Source: Tuberibacillus calidus DSM 17572 | GTDB lineage: Bacteria; Bacillota; Bacilli; Bacillales; Sporolactobacillaceae | NCBI RefSeq assembly: GCF_000430685.1 | Contig: NZ_AUMM01000019.1 | Span: 1 to 64,000 of the forward strand | DNA: 64,000 bases | Reading direction: 5' to 3' | Shown: piece after piece, positions 34,416 to 42,450 of the stretch | How positions within the stretch are numbered: position 1 is the stretch's first letter | How the letters are laid out: the number at the start of each line of letters is the position of its first letter | Made by a program: the position numbers and the translations under genes | Notes under the pieces: model-generated | Told to the model about the DNA's origin: nothing | What the model saw: the letters and a program-made list of their open reading frames with translations, nothing else | The model's database searches: none

Positions 34416-35603
34416 ATGACAGCATTACAATTCCCGTTGTATCGGTTTATCGTTTTGGTCGGGGCCGTCTTTGTTTCCGGCGCATCCCAAGGTATGCTCC
34501 TACCATTATTATCAATACTATTAGAAGAAGCCGGAACCTCCGCCGCCCTTAATGGGTTTAACGCTTCGGCGCTTTATATCGGGGTGATGCTTGCTTCCCC
34601 CTTTATTGAAAAACCGATGCAAAAATACGGATACCGCCCGGTTTTATTAATTGGCCTGCTTTCGGTCGGAAGCGCGCTTTTTCTCTTTCCGGTTTGGAAA
34701 GCCTTTTGGTTTTGGTTTTTTCTTCGTGTATTGATCGGTATTGGCGACAATATGTTGCATTTCAGCGCACAAGTTTGGATCATGGCGGAAAGCCCTAATC
34801 GTAAAAAAGGTCTGTTAGTCGCGATTTACGGTTTATCATTCGGCGTTGGGTTTGCTGTTGGGCCGCTAATGACCAGGCTCGTTCAATATGGTATATATTG
34901 GCCTTTTCTCGTGACAGGGCTGGGCTGTATGGTATTTGTCATCCTTGGATGCTTCCTAAAAAACAGCTTTCCCAGTCTGGACTCACAAAGCGCCCGCACC
35001 AATCCGTTGCGGCGTTATAAAAAAGCCCTTTTCCTTTGTTGGGGCGGGCTTTTTGCTAGCTTCGCTTACGGTTTCTTAGAAGCGTCCTTAAACGGAAATT
35101 TCCCGGTTTTTGCCGTGCGAAATGGGTTTTCCGTCAATACCATTTCTGTACTTCTGCCAATGTTTGTCGTCGGCAGCTTATTAACGCAAATTCCGCTTGG
35201 CGCGCTTGGCGATAAAATCGGCAGAAAGAAATTAGTGCCTGCTGTGACCTTCATCGGCGGTTTAAGTTTTATGTGCGCCGTCTTTTTTGCCAATTCCCCT
35301 TTTGCTTTAGCCATTGTTTTTTTGATTTCTGGCATGTTTGTCGGTTCTCTTTATTCAATGGGTATGACATACATCAGCGACCTCTTGCCGCCGTCGCTTT
35401 TAGCAGCAGGAAATATTCTTGCTGGCATCGCCTATAGTATCGGCAGCATGTGCGGTCCGTCTGTCGGTGGGTTTTTTATCAATAGCTTTCGCGGTGGGAT
35501 CTTTTTTGTCGCCATTGCCGGCGTGCTGTTTCTTACGTGTATGTTTTGTTTGCTACAAAAGCCGTTCGTTGCAGTTGACGAACATGAGCGCGTTAATTTA
35601 TAA
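34416..35603 (+). CDS. MFS transporter (12 helices, exporter-like)
   Basis: A 395-residue major facilitator with about 12 hydrophobic segments. The loop 2-3 motif is partly visible ('IEKPMQKYGYRPVLLIG') and the second-half equivalent is clear ('GALGDKIGRKKLVPAV'). The substrate is unknown; a YfkF/YfjR-type drug or sugar exporter is possible. The ATG at 34416 has GGAG eight bases upstream; an in-frame ATG at 34338 overlaps the osmC start region. It ends 51 bases before ykuV, with a Per box between them. Confidence 0.83.
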   Translation: MTALQFPLYRFIVLVGAVFVSGASQGMLLPLLSILLEEAGTSAALNGFNASALYIGVMLASPFIEKPMQKYGYRPVLLIGLLSVGSALFLFPVWKAFWFWFFLRVLIGIGDNMLHFSAQVWIMAESPNRKKGLLVAIYGLSFGVGFAVGPLMTRLVQYGIYWPFLVTGLGCMVFVILGCFLKNSFPSLDSQSARTNPLRRYKKALFLCWGGLFASFAYGFLEASLNGNFPVFAVRNGFSVNTISVLLPMFVVGSLLTQIPLGALGDKIGRKKLVPAVTFIGGLSFMCAVFFANSPFALAIVFLISGMFVGSLYSMGMTYISDLLPPSLLAAGNILAGIAYSIGSMCGPSVGGFFINSFRGGIFFVAIAGVLFLTCMFCLLQKPFVAVDEHERVNL

Positions 35604-35614
35604 TAACGATAAAA

Positions 35615-35629
35615 TAATAATGATTATAA
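35615..35629. promoter_or_regulatory. Per box upstream of ykuV
   Basis: TAATAATGATTATAA matches the Per-box consensus TTATAATnATTATAA at 13 of 14 defined positions (12 of 14 to the Fur box). It lies 25 bases upstream of the ykuV ATG. PerR control of ykuV is inferred; perR itself is in the window with a similar box. Confidence 0.65.
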
Positions 35630-35653
35630 ATAGCATGCAAAGGAGTGCCAGCC

Positions 35654-36097
35654 ATGCGATTACATGCAGAAATGCCCGAACTAACAGGCGAAACCACATG
35701 GTTAAACGGTCAAGTATCAAAATCCGACTTGATTGGCGAGAAGCCAACGCTGATTCATTTTTGGTCGGTGAGCTGCCATTTATGTAAGGAAGCAATGCCG
35801 AAAGTCAATGAATTTCGCGATCAGTATAAAGACAAGTTGAATGTCGTTGCGGTACATATCCCGCGCTCGGAAGCCGACTTAGATATAGAAAAAATAAAAG
35901 AAACGGCAGAGCAATATAACATCACCCAACCGATTTTTGTCGATAATAACTTGAAACTTTCCGAGGCATTCGAAAACGAATATGTTCCCGCCTATTATGT
36001 CTTCGATGCTAAGGGCGAACTTCGCCATTATCAAGCCGGCGGTGACTGCATGAAATTGCTCACTAAACGCGTCAACCGGGTTTTAGAAAGCAAATAA
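35654..36097 (+). CDS. ykuV: Cytosolic thiol-disulfide oxidoreductase YkuV
   Basis: A 147-residue thioredoxin-fold protein nearly identical in pattern to B. subtilis YkuV: 'MPELTGETTWLNGQV', 'EKPTLIHFWSVSCHLCKEAMP' in outline with the active site Cys41-His-Leu-Cys44, 'LNVVAVHIPRSEADLD' and the cis-proline region 'NEYVPAYYVFD'. It lacks a signal peptide, unlike ResA or StoA, so it acts in the cytoplasm. In B. subtilis it follows ykuU, a two-Cys peroxiredoxin; here ykuU is absent. The ATG at 35654 follows AAAGGAG by eight bases; a GTG at 35645 overlaps that site. Confidence 0.92.
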   Translation: MRLHAEMPELTGETTWLNGQVSKSDLIGEKPTLIHFWSVSCHLCKEAMPKVNEFRDQYKDKLNVVAVHIPRSEADLDIEKIKETAEQYNITQPIFVDNNLKLSEAFENEYVPAYYVFDAKGELRHYQAGGDCMKLLTKRVNRVLESK

Positions 36098-36103
36098 AAT
36101 CAA

Positions 36104-36131
36104 AAGGAGCGGTCATGTTCGGCCGCTCCTT
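36104..36131. terminator. Terminator between ykuV and vanZ-like gene
   Basis: AAGGAGCGG (36104-36112) pairs with CCGCTCCTT (36123-36131), overlapping the stop of the convergent gene. Confidence 0.65.
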
Positions 36132-36621
36132 AATACTTTCTATACTTATATAAAACGAAGGTGTAAGCGTGATGAACGATTTTAAATGTCAGCCAACCAA
36201 AGACTGCGCCCAACGTGTTTAAAAAAATGTCATCAACGTCAAAAATCCTTTCGGCAAATTCGTATTGGCAGATTTCAATAATCAGGCTAGTTGAAAATGC
36301 CAATGGTAAACATGTCCGAAAAGCGCGCAGCGGTTTATAAATTGTCGGCAATAAAAAACCGAGCGGGAAGAAAAGAACGACATTGCCCAGCACATTTTTG
36401 GCAAACAGCCAAGGATCTCCGCTTTCAAACATTAACTTAATGCTATCAAAAAAAACTAAATTCACGGACTTACCATAAACATAGTAATTATATGTAAACA
36501 AGGTGACATATAAGAGGGTAAAAAAATAAGTCCAAAACAGTCCCGCACAAAAGCGTTTTAATCGTTTTCTCAGTAGTGGCATCATATCGATCAACAGCGG
36601 CACCTTCTTCATGAGGTTCAT
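36130..36621 (-). CDS. VanZ family membrane protein
   Basis: A 163-residue VanZ-like protein with four to five membrane helices. The family signature 'NVLGNVVLFFPLGFLLPTIYKPLRA' and 'SLIIEICQYEFAERIFDVDDIFLNTLGAVFGW' (Glu-x-x-Q and Asp-Asp positions) are clear. VanZ confers low-level teicoplanin resistance in enterococci; most chromosomal relatives have no known function. The start is uncertain: the ATG at 36621 has no strong ribosome site, while a TTG or ATG about 10 codons further in sits after AAGAAGGTG. Confidence 0.83.
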   Translation of the reverse strand: MNLMKKVPLLIDMMPLLRKRLKRFCAGLFWTYFFTLLYVTLFTYNYYVYGKSVNLVFFDSIKLMFESGDPWLFAKNVLGNVVLFFPLGFLLPTIYKPLRAFRTCLPLAFSTSLIIEICQYEFAERIFDVDDIFLNTLGAVFGWLTFKIVHHAYTFVLYKYRKY

Positions 36622-36714
36622 TGGTGGGGTTTATTTGCGGAAGACACATTGACAACCCTACGTTAATCTTTATTATAAACAAGTCCCTCCCCTCATTTCT
36701 ACCTCGTAATAAAG

Positions 36715-37150
36715 TTGTAAAAATCGACTATTTTAAAAATGATTTTTTCCATATTTTGGGACGTATGCGTATTTTCGTGGCTCTCCCACCTCAAAATTGC
36801 GCAGAAATTCATTTTTTGCGCATTTTCATGCCGCTTCTGCCTAAAAATTGCGCAGATGCTCCAGTTTTTTACATATTTAACCTCTGTTTTTCCAAATTGT
36901 GGAGCGTATGCGCATTTTTGCGCCGTCCCCTGCTTAAAAATGAGCATAAATTCGTTTTTTGCGCATTTTCTTGCCGCTTTAGCCTTAAAATTGTGCAGAC
37001 GCTCCAGTTTTTTACATATTTAACCTCTGTTTTTCCAAATTGTGGAGCGTATGCGCATTTTTGCACCGTTCCCTGCTTATAAATGAGCATAAATTCGTTT
37101 TTTGCGCATTTTCATGCCGCTTCTGCCTAAAAATTGCGCAGATGCTCCTA
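36715..37150. repeat. 143-bp tandem repeat, three units, each a large hairpin
   Basis: The anchor GCTCC recurs at 36858, 37001 and 37144, an exact period of 143 bp. The first unit is diverged in its left part. In each unit GGAGCGTATGCGCA at the left is complementary to TGCGCAGATGCTCC at the right, and an inner AAAATGAGCA pairs with TTTTGCGCATTTT, so each unit can form a branched hairpin. The tail AGTTTTTTACATATTTAAC links units. Open frames across it (Cys/Phe-rich) are by-products of the repeat. It fills most of the 640-base gap upstream of the flavoprotein gene. Confidence 0.85.
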
Positions 37151-37237
37151 TATTTTACAATTTTAGCTGTCCATGCATTTAGACAAAGCTGCCACCTCGT
37201 TACCTTAATTCTGGTCAGAAGAATTTCCTTCAAGTAT

Positions 37238-37262
37238 AAAAAAAGACCGCCAAAAGCGGTCG
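37238..37262 (-). terminator. Terminator of the FMN-binding glutamate synthase-like gene
   Basis: GACCGC (37245-37250) and GCGGTC (37256-37261) pair; on the minus strand TTTTTTTATAC follows. The same GTATAAAAAAAGACC end is found at the perR terminator. Confidence 0.75.
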
Positions 37263-38843
37263 TTAAGAGATTTCTTGTAAATAATGATCAAACAGTTGGT
37301 CCAGCGAATAAATGCGGCCTTTATCGTCCTGATACGCAACATGCGAGGCATTCAGCTCAACAGGAGAGCTGACGCCTGCAGCTGCCGCCGTTGTAAAAAG
37401 GCCTTCACGCAATGTTAACAGGTAATTCAATACACGATATTGTTTTTCTTCGATAACAAGCGCCTTTTGCAATTTTGGGTCGGTTGTTGCCACGCCAACC
37501 GGACAGGTGTTGGTATGGCAACGCTGCGCCATGATGCAGCCTACGGTCATCATAAACGCCCGAGCAATATTCACGAGGTCAGCCCCCATGCCAAGGGCAA
37601 CAGCGATGCGGTCAGGTGTAAACAGTTTCCCGGAGGCGATAATTTTCACCCTGTCTCGGACACCGTACTTTATAAGCGTCCGATGAAGCAACATGATCGC
37701 CGGCTTAATCGGTAGCCCCACTGAATCCGCCAACTCCTGATACGTTGCTCCCGTGCCTCCTTCTGAGCCGTCTACAGTGATGAAGTCTGGCCCTTCCCCC
37801 GTCTTTTTCATAAAATCGGCAAGAGATTCAAGATCACTGACGTTGCCTACCACGATTTTAATACCTACGGGCAGTCCCGTCACTTCACGTATTTGAGAGA
37901 TGAACTGAAACATCGACGGGATGTCGTGAAACTCCTGAAAGCGGTTGGGGCTGTCAGCCGTTTTCCACGGTTCAAGCTTTCTAATTTCTGCAATTTCCGG
38001 AGTGACTTTGCTTCCTTCCAAATGTCCGCCCCGAGTTTTGGCACCTTGCGCGAGTTTCAGTTCGATCGCTTTCACTTGCGGAATCTCTGCTTTTCTTTTC
38101 AACTCTTCAAAATCCATTTTACCGTCTTTGGTGCGGACACCAAAGAGCCCCGGGCCGATTTGCAGGATGATATCGACACCCCCTTTAAGATGGTAGGGGG
38201 ATAAACCACCTTCTCCCGTGTTCATCCAAGTGCCTTGAGCCATCCCAAGACCGTTAGAAAGCGCGGTGATTGCCCGGTTTCCAAGGGCCCCGTAACTCAT
38301 GCCGGACATGCCGATTTGTCCTCGAACAACAAACGGGTTTCGACAGTTCGGGCCGATGACGATGGCATCTTCTTCGGTTAAAAGCCACGGTTTGGCTTTT
38401 GCATCGATAAATTGCTCTTTTCTTTTAAATAAATCATCATCAATAATCTTATATTTTTTGGTGTCAATAAGAACGGTGTTATCTACGCGCATCTCTTCTC
38501 GCTGCTTCGGAAACATGGCATTTCGAATAAAATAACCCTCTCGGTCGAAGTCCCGCTTGGAGCCAAAACTGATCATATTAGTTTGATATTTCGCCGGCAA
38601 CACAACATTTTGATAATCTTCTCGAGAAAACGGCTTTCCCTCTGTATCATGGTCAAAAAGATATTGCCGCATTTCAGGTCCGATTTTCTCCAAAATATAA
38701 CGGACTTTTCCGAGAACCGGGTAATTTCTGAGCACCGCATGTTGGGTTTGCTTCGCATCAAAAAGGTATAAATACAGAAAAAAGGCGAGCGGCACGAGAA
38801 TCAGTAAAATGATAATAAAAAGCTCAAGGGCAATGCCTGTCAT
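37263..38843 (-). CDS. FMN-binding glutamate synthase-like protein (YerD type)
   Basis: A 526-residue protein: one N-terminal membrane helix (residues 4-27) followed by a GltB central/FMN domain. 'GMSGMSYGALGNRAITALSNGLGMAQG', 'PGLFGVRTKDG', 'AIELKLAQGAKTRGGHLEG', 'ITVDGSEGGTGA' and the 'GCIMAQRCHTNTCPVGVATTDP' cysteine cluster match the FMN/Fe-S synthase domain. The glutaminase domain is missing, so it is not a full glutamate synthase. B. subtilis YerD is the closest named relative and its reaction is unproven. GGAG precedes the ATG. Confidence 0.87.
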   Translation of the reverse strand: MTGIALELFIIILLILVPLAFFLYLYLFDAKQTQHAVLRNYPVLGKVRYILEKIGPEMRQYLFDHDTEGKPFSREDYQNVVLPAKYQTNMISFGSKRDFDREGYFIRNAMFPKQREEMRVDNTVLIDTKKYKIIDDDLFKRKEQFIDAKAKPWLLTEEDAIVIGPNCRNPFVVRGQIGMSGMSYGALGNRAITALSNGLGMAQGTWMNTGEGGLSPYHLKGGVDIILQIGPGLFGVRTKDGKMDFEELKRKAEIPQVKAIELKLAQGAKTRGGHLEGSKVTPEIAEIRKLEPWKTADSPNRFQEFHDIPSMFQFISQIREVTGLPVGIKIVVGNVSDLESLADFMKKTGEGPDFITVDGSEGGTGATYQELADSVGLPIKPAIMLLHRTLIKYGVRDRVKIIASGKLFTPDRIAVALGMGADLVNIARAFMMTVGCIMAQRCHTNTCPVGVATTDPKLQKALVIEEKQYRVLNYLLTLREGLFTTAAAAGVSSPVELNASHVAYQDDKGRIYSLDQLFDHYLQEIS

Positions 38844-38878
38844 GGATTGTTTCTCCTCTCCCAGAAAAAATTTTTTAT

Positions 38879-40519
38879 TTAAAAATTACAATCCAACTGA
38901 GCGAGTCTCTCTGTAAGTCTCATGTTTTCCCCATAATCCACTGGACATTCGATGACAACAGGACCGTCTGCTTCTAGCGCCTTTTTTAAAATGCCTTGCA
39001 AGTCTTCGGTTTTCTCAACTCTCACACCTTTTGCACCAAAGGACTCCGCAAGTTTTACAAAATCCGGATCACCAAAATCGATATGAGAAACCCTATGATA
39101 TTTTCTTCGCTGCTTCCATTCAATTAAGCCATAGCCGTGATCCACCCATATGAGGATGACGATGGGTAAGCCTTTCCGGACAGCGGTTTCCAATTCCATC
39201 CCTGTCATCAGAAATCCACCGTCACCGACGACGGCGACAACCTTTTTATCGGGCATGGCCAGTTTTGCACCAATAGCTCCTGGAACAGCCACCCCCATTG
39301 ATGCCAACCCGTTGGAAATTAAACAAGTATTTGGCTGGTAACAATGGTACATGCGCGCCATCCACATCTTATGGGCGCCAACATCGGAAATGACGATATC
39401 ATCTGGGCCCATCACCATTCTGAGGTCATGAACGATTTTTTGTGGTTTAACCGGGTAATGGGTGTCATCAGCAAAAGAGTGGAATTCATCCAATATTTTT
39501 TGGCGGATTTTCTCAATACCCGGCTGACTATTATCCCGAGCGGCAACGGCTTCGGTTAACAACCGTAAATTCTTTTTGATATCACCAATTACACTTTCGG
39601 CAACTGGATAAGAAGCATCGACTTCAGCATTTTGGGTATCAATGTGGATTACTGGAATTTTACCGCTTTTGTCCCAACGCGTTGGCGGCACTTCGGCCAT
39701 ATCATAGCCGACAACGATAAAAAGGTCAGCCTTTTCTGCCGCACAACTTACGTAATCTTTATCAGTAAGGCCAATGGTCATCAAACTGAGCGGATGCTCC
39801 CATGAAATCGCCCCTTTTCCCATAAACGTCTCGGCGACGGGCGCTTTGAGTTTTTCTGCCAAAAGCACGAGTTCAGATGCAGCATTCATGCGCGTCACAC
39901 CGTTACCAGCGATAATCATCGGCCGCTTCGCTCGATCGATGCGATGAGCGGATTGTCTAATGCTGTTTTCAGTAGCGGCCGGGATGTCGTTATCAGCAAT
40001 CGAGAGCGTATCAGTATTTTGAATTTCAAGATCAGCAACATCTTCTGGGAGTTCCACATATGCTGCGCCGGGTTTTTCCTCCGCGGCTACTTTAAAGGCC
40101 TTGCGGACAATTTCGGCGACGGTCTGAGGTGTCGAGATACTGGCACTCCATTTGGTCACCGGTCGGTACATCGATACCAGATCATACGCCTGATGGGATT
40201 CTTTGTGGAGACGGTTTAACCCCGCCTGCCCGGTAATGGCGACGAGCGGTGTCCGATCCATGTTGCCTGTGGCCACGCCTGTTAGCATATTCGTTGCCCC
40301 GGGTCCGAGCGTTGCCAGGCAAACCCCAGGCTTTCCGGTTAAGCGTCCCATAATACCCGCCATAAAGGCTGCTCCAGTTTCGTGCCGCGTGGTGATAAAT
40401 TCAATGTCCGATTGCAAAAGCGCATCCATCACGGCGATGTTTTCCTCTCCAGGTACGCCAAACATATATTTTATACCTTCATTTTCCAAACATTTCACAA
40501 AGAAATCTGCCACGCGCAT
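38879..40519 (-). CDS. Acetolactate synthase-like ThDP enzyme
   Basis: A 546-residue thiamin-diphosphate enzyme of the AlsS/IlvB family. The catalytic Glu is in 'FITTRHETGAAFMAGIMG', followed by 'CLATLGPGATNMLTG'. The ThDP/Mg motif begins 'GDGGFLMTGMELETAVRKGLP' and ends in the conserved asparagine position, here HGYG after 'ILIWVDH' rather than the usual N-x-x-Y/M. It probably condenses two pyruvates. No alsD or ilv genes are adjacent, so a catabolic AlsS role is a guess. The ribosome site AAAGGGG is rather far from the ATG. Confidence 0.85.
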   Translation of the reverse strand: MRVADFFVKCLENEGIKYMFGVPGEENIAVMDALLQSDIEFITTRHETGAAFMAGIMGRLTGKPGVCLATLGPGATNMLTGVATGNMDRTPLVAITGQAGLNRLHKESHQAYDLVSMYRPVTKWSASISTPQTVAEIVRKAFKVAAEEKPGAAYVELPEDVADLEIQNTDTLSIADNDIPAATENSIRQSAHRIDRAKRPMIIAGNGVTRMNAASELVLLAEKLKAPVAETFMGKGAISWEHPLSLMTIGLTDKDYVSCAAEKADLFIVVGYDMAEVPPTRWDKSGKIPVIHIDTQNAEVDASYPVAESVIGDIKKNLRLLTEAVAARDNSQPGIEKIRQKILDEFHSFADDTHYPVKPQKIVHDLRMVMGPDDIVISDVGAHKMWMARMYHCYQPNTCLISNGLASMGVAVPGAIGAKLAMPDKKVVAVVGDGGFLMTGMELETAVRKGLPIVILIWVDHGYGLIEWKQRRKYHRVSHIDFGDPDFVKLAESFGAKGVRVEKTEDLQGILKKALEADGPVVIECPVDYGENMRLTERLAQLDCNF

Positions 40520-40601
40520 TTTGTTTTAGACACCCCTTTCGTTCCTTAGTTTTATCATTTCCTCAAAAACATTTCGGAAAACTATCCCCCTCCCCGAGTG
40601 G

Positions 40602-41438
40602 TCAATCCGACATTTTTTTGCTGAAGCGAAGAGCGGCATTGATTTCCCCGCCAAGGATGAGAATAAATCCGGTGATGTAAAACCAGATCATTAATACGAT
40701 GATGCCACCGAGCGTCCCATAGGTTGCTGAAAAATGGGCGATGCGATCTACATAAAACGAAAAAGCGAGCGAGGCCACTTGCCATCCGGTAGCCGCAAAG
40801 ACCGCCCCAACTATCACTTCTGAAAAATGCAAGCGCTTATTCGGGGCAAATAAATATAGACAGGCAAAGACGACAATGATGATTAGAAAACTAAAAAGAA
40901 GCCGGAAAAAGTCGAAGATGGAAATGATTTTTGGGTTGACGTGAAAATGTGTGACGAGTAGCTTGCCGATGAGAGGGCCAAAGACATTTAAAGCAAGCGC
41001 AAGAATAATGACAAAGATCATCGCAAAGGTAAGTAAAATTGCCAAGCTTCTTGCGACAATAAACGAGCGGTTTTCTTCCACCCCATAAGCTTTGTTCAAA
41101 ACCCTTATAACAGCCATGATGGCCGTAGAAACGGGCCAAATCGTGGCGATAACACTAAAGGAGAGCACTCCTGTGTTTTTTGTAAAAACACTTTTCAAAT
41201 TCGCCTCGACAATATCCATAAATTCAGTTGGCGCATAACGCCCGATAAACGCTAAAACATCCTTTTGGTCGATATCTATGTAAGGCAAAACAGAAAATGT
41301 GAAAATGAGGAAAGGGAATAGCGACAGCAGAAAGAAATAAGCGAGCTGTGCCGCTAAATCAAAAACCCTATCCTCATTGATTCTTTTTATTAACATTTTA
41401 AAGAAATAAATGGCAGGACTTCGTTTCCCCATCATCAT
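40602..41438 (-). CDS. YihY/BrkB family membrane protein
   Basis: A 278-residue protein with six membrane segments of the YihY (formerly ribonuclease BN) family. 'DLAAQLAYFFLLSLFPFLIFTFSVLPY', 'ATIWPVSTAIMAVIRVLNKAYGVEENRSF' and 'ATYGTLGGIIVLMIWFYITGFILILGGEINA' are family hallmarks. It was once misannotated as RNase BN; the true function is unknown. It precedes the YtxH-like gene (minus-strand order: YtxH-like gene, then this) by about 20 bases, suggesting cotranscription. Confidence 0.88.
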   Translation of the reverse strand: MMMGKRSPAIYFFKMLIKRINEDRVFDLAAQLAYFFLLSLFPFLIFTFSVLPYIDIDQKDVLAFIGRYAPTEFMDIVEANLKSVFTKNTGVLSFSVIATIWPVSTAIMAVIRVLNKAYGVEENRSFIVARSLAILLTFAMIFVIILALALNVFGPLIGKLLVTHFHVNPKIISIFDFFRLLFSFLIIIVVFACLYLFAPNKRLHFSEVIVGAVFAATGWQVASLAFSFYVDRIAHFSATYGTLGGIIVLMIWFYITGFILILGGEINAALRFSKKMSD

Positions 41439-41457
41439 GCCTCACTTAAAAACTTGA

Positions 41458-42249
41458 TTAGTATTCATAACCGGAGAGCTTTGAACGAGTTGCTTTCGGC
41501 TTTGCCGTTTTGTTGGCAGAAGCCGGCGTTTGATCCTCCTTCGCAAAAGAAGCGGCATTCATGTTTGACATCGTGGTGGTTTGAGTGTCGGAGGTTATGC
41601 CTTTGTCGGTGGTTTTATTGGCGGTTGCGGTCTTGGGCGTTGACGTCGTGTGACCAGAGGCCCCCGCATGAAGCGCTGTCGGGGTACTCTTCGTCTCCGT
41701 TGTTTTCATCTGGACCTTCGTCCCGGACGGCGTATTGTGAACGTATGATGTCTCGGTCTTTTTGGCGGTTGCCGTCGTCTGCGGCATGCCACTCGCTGCC
41801 GTTGTAGATGACGTTATGCTTTGGGTATTCGCAGTTGCTGTACCAGAAGGCAGGACATTCATTGCATGAGTTGATAAAAGCCCTTGGCCTGAGTGACGTA
41901 TTTTTTGCGTAATTTCACTCAGTTCATTCCCCGCTTCCATGACATATTTATACGCTTGAGTAGAACTTTTGGTGGCATAATTCACTTTTTCAGCCATTTG
42001 TTTGACATCTTGGGAAACTTCCTGAGCGGTCATTCTCAAATTATTGGCCGTGGACTTCACGTAGTTTGAAACAGCCTGCGGATTCGTCCTTATGGTTTGC
42101 AGCAACGCCTTACCGCCGTTTGCTGCCGCATTCATACCCTTTTTGATGGATTGCCGCGTCGCCCGGTCAAATAGGGAGACAAAAGCCCCCAACAAACCAC
42201 CGATCATCATGAATTTGCCGAGTTTGCTCCTTTGGTATGTCGCCGTCAT
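41458..42249 (-). CDS. YtxH-like protein with long Thr/Ala/Lys-rich tail
   Basis: A 263-residue protein. The N-terminal 120 residues resemble YtxH-type proteins: a short hydrophobic anchor (KFMMIGGLLGAFVSLFD) followed by a helical coiled-coil segment ('VKSTANNLRMTAQEVSQDVKQMAEKVNYATKSS' in outline). From about residue 125 to the end the sequence is low complexity, about half Thr, Ser, Ala and Lys, without a recognisable domain. YtxH proteins are general-stress proteins in Bacillus; the long tail is unusual. AAGGGGG precedes the ATG. Confidence 0.65.
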   Translation of the reverse strand: MTATYQRSKLGKFMMIGGLLGAFVSLFDRATRQSIKKGMNAAANGGKALLQTIRTNPQAVSNYVKSTANNLRMTAQEVSQDVKQMAEKVNYATKSSTQAYKYVMEAGNELSEITQKIRHSGQGLLSTHAMNVLPSGTATANTQSITSSTTAASGMPQTTATAKKTETSYVHNTPSGTKVQMKTTETKSTPTALHAGASGHTTSTPKTATANKTTDKGITSDTQTTTMSNMNAASFAKEDQTPASANKTAKPKATRSKLSGYEY

Positions 42250-42450
42250 TTTGTGTCCCCCTTATCCTTTTGTAACCACTTGTAGCTAAGCCGGTTACTT
42301 TCATAGTTTGAACCAATGCCATGCGGAATATAAACGTTCCGCTGCCGTTCTAAAATGTTCGCACACAGGTTTTTTTTACCGCAAGAGGCGAAAAACGGTT
42401 GAAAAGGTTCTTTCAAGACTTTTTTCCGTTGGATTAGGGGACAAAAACAT

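Noticed and set aside
36715-37150. CRISPR array
   Set aside because: Units are 143 bp and nearly identical throughout, with no short constant repeat alternating with unique spacers and no cas genes.
36699-37372. Several Cys/Phe-rich frames of 70-150 codons on both strands
   Set aside because: They are forced by the 143-bp repeat, whose period is not a multiple of three; no ribosome sites or family resemblance.
37263-38843. Full glutamate synthase large subunit
   Set aside because: The glutaminase and C-terminal beta-helix domains are missing and a membrane helix is present at the N-terminus; it is the shorter YerD-like type.
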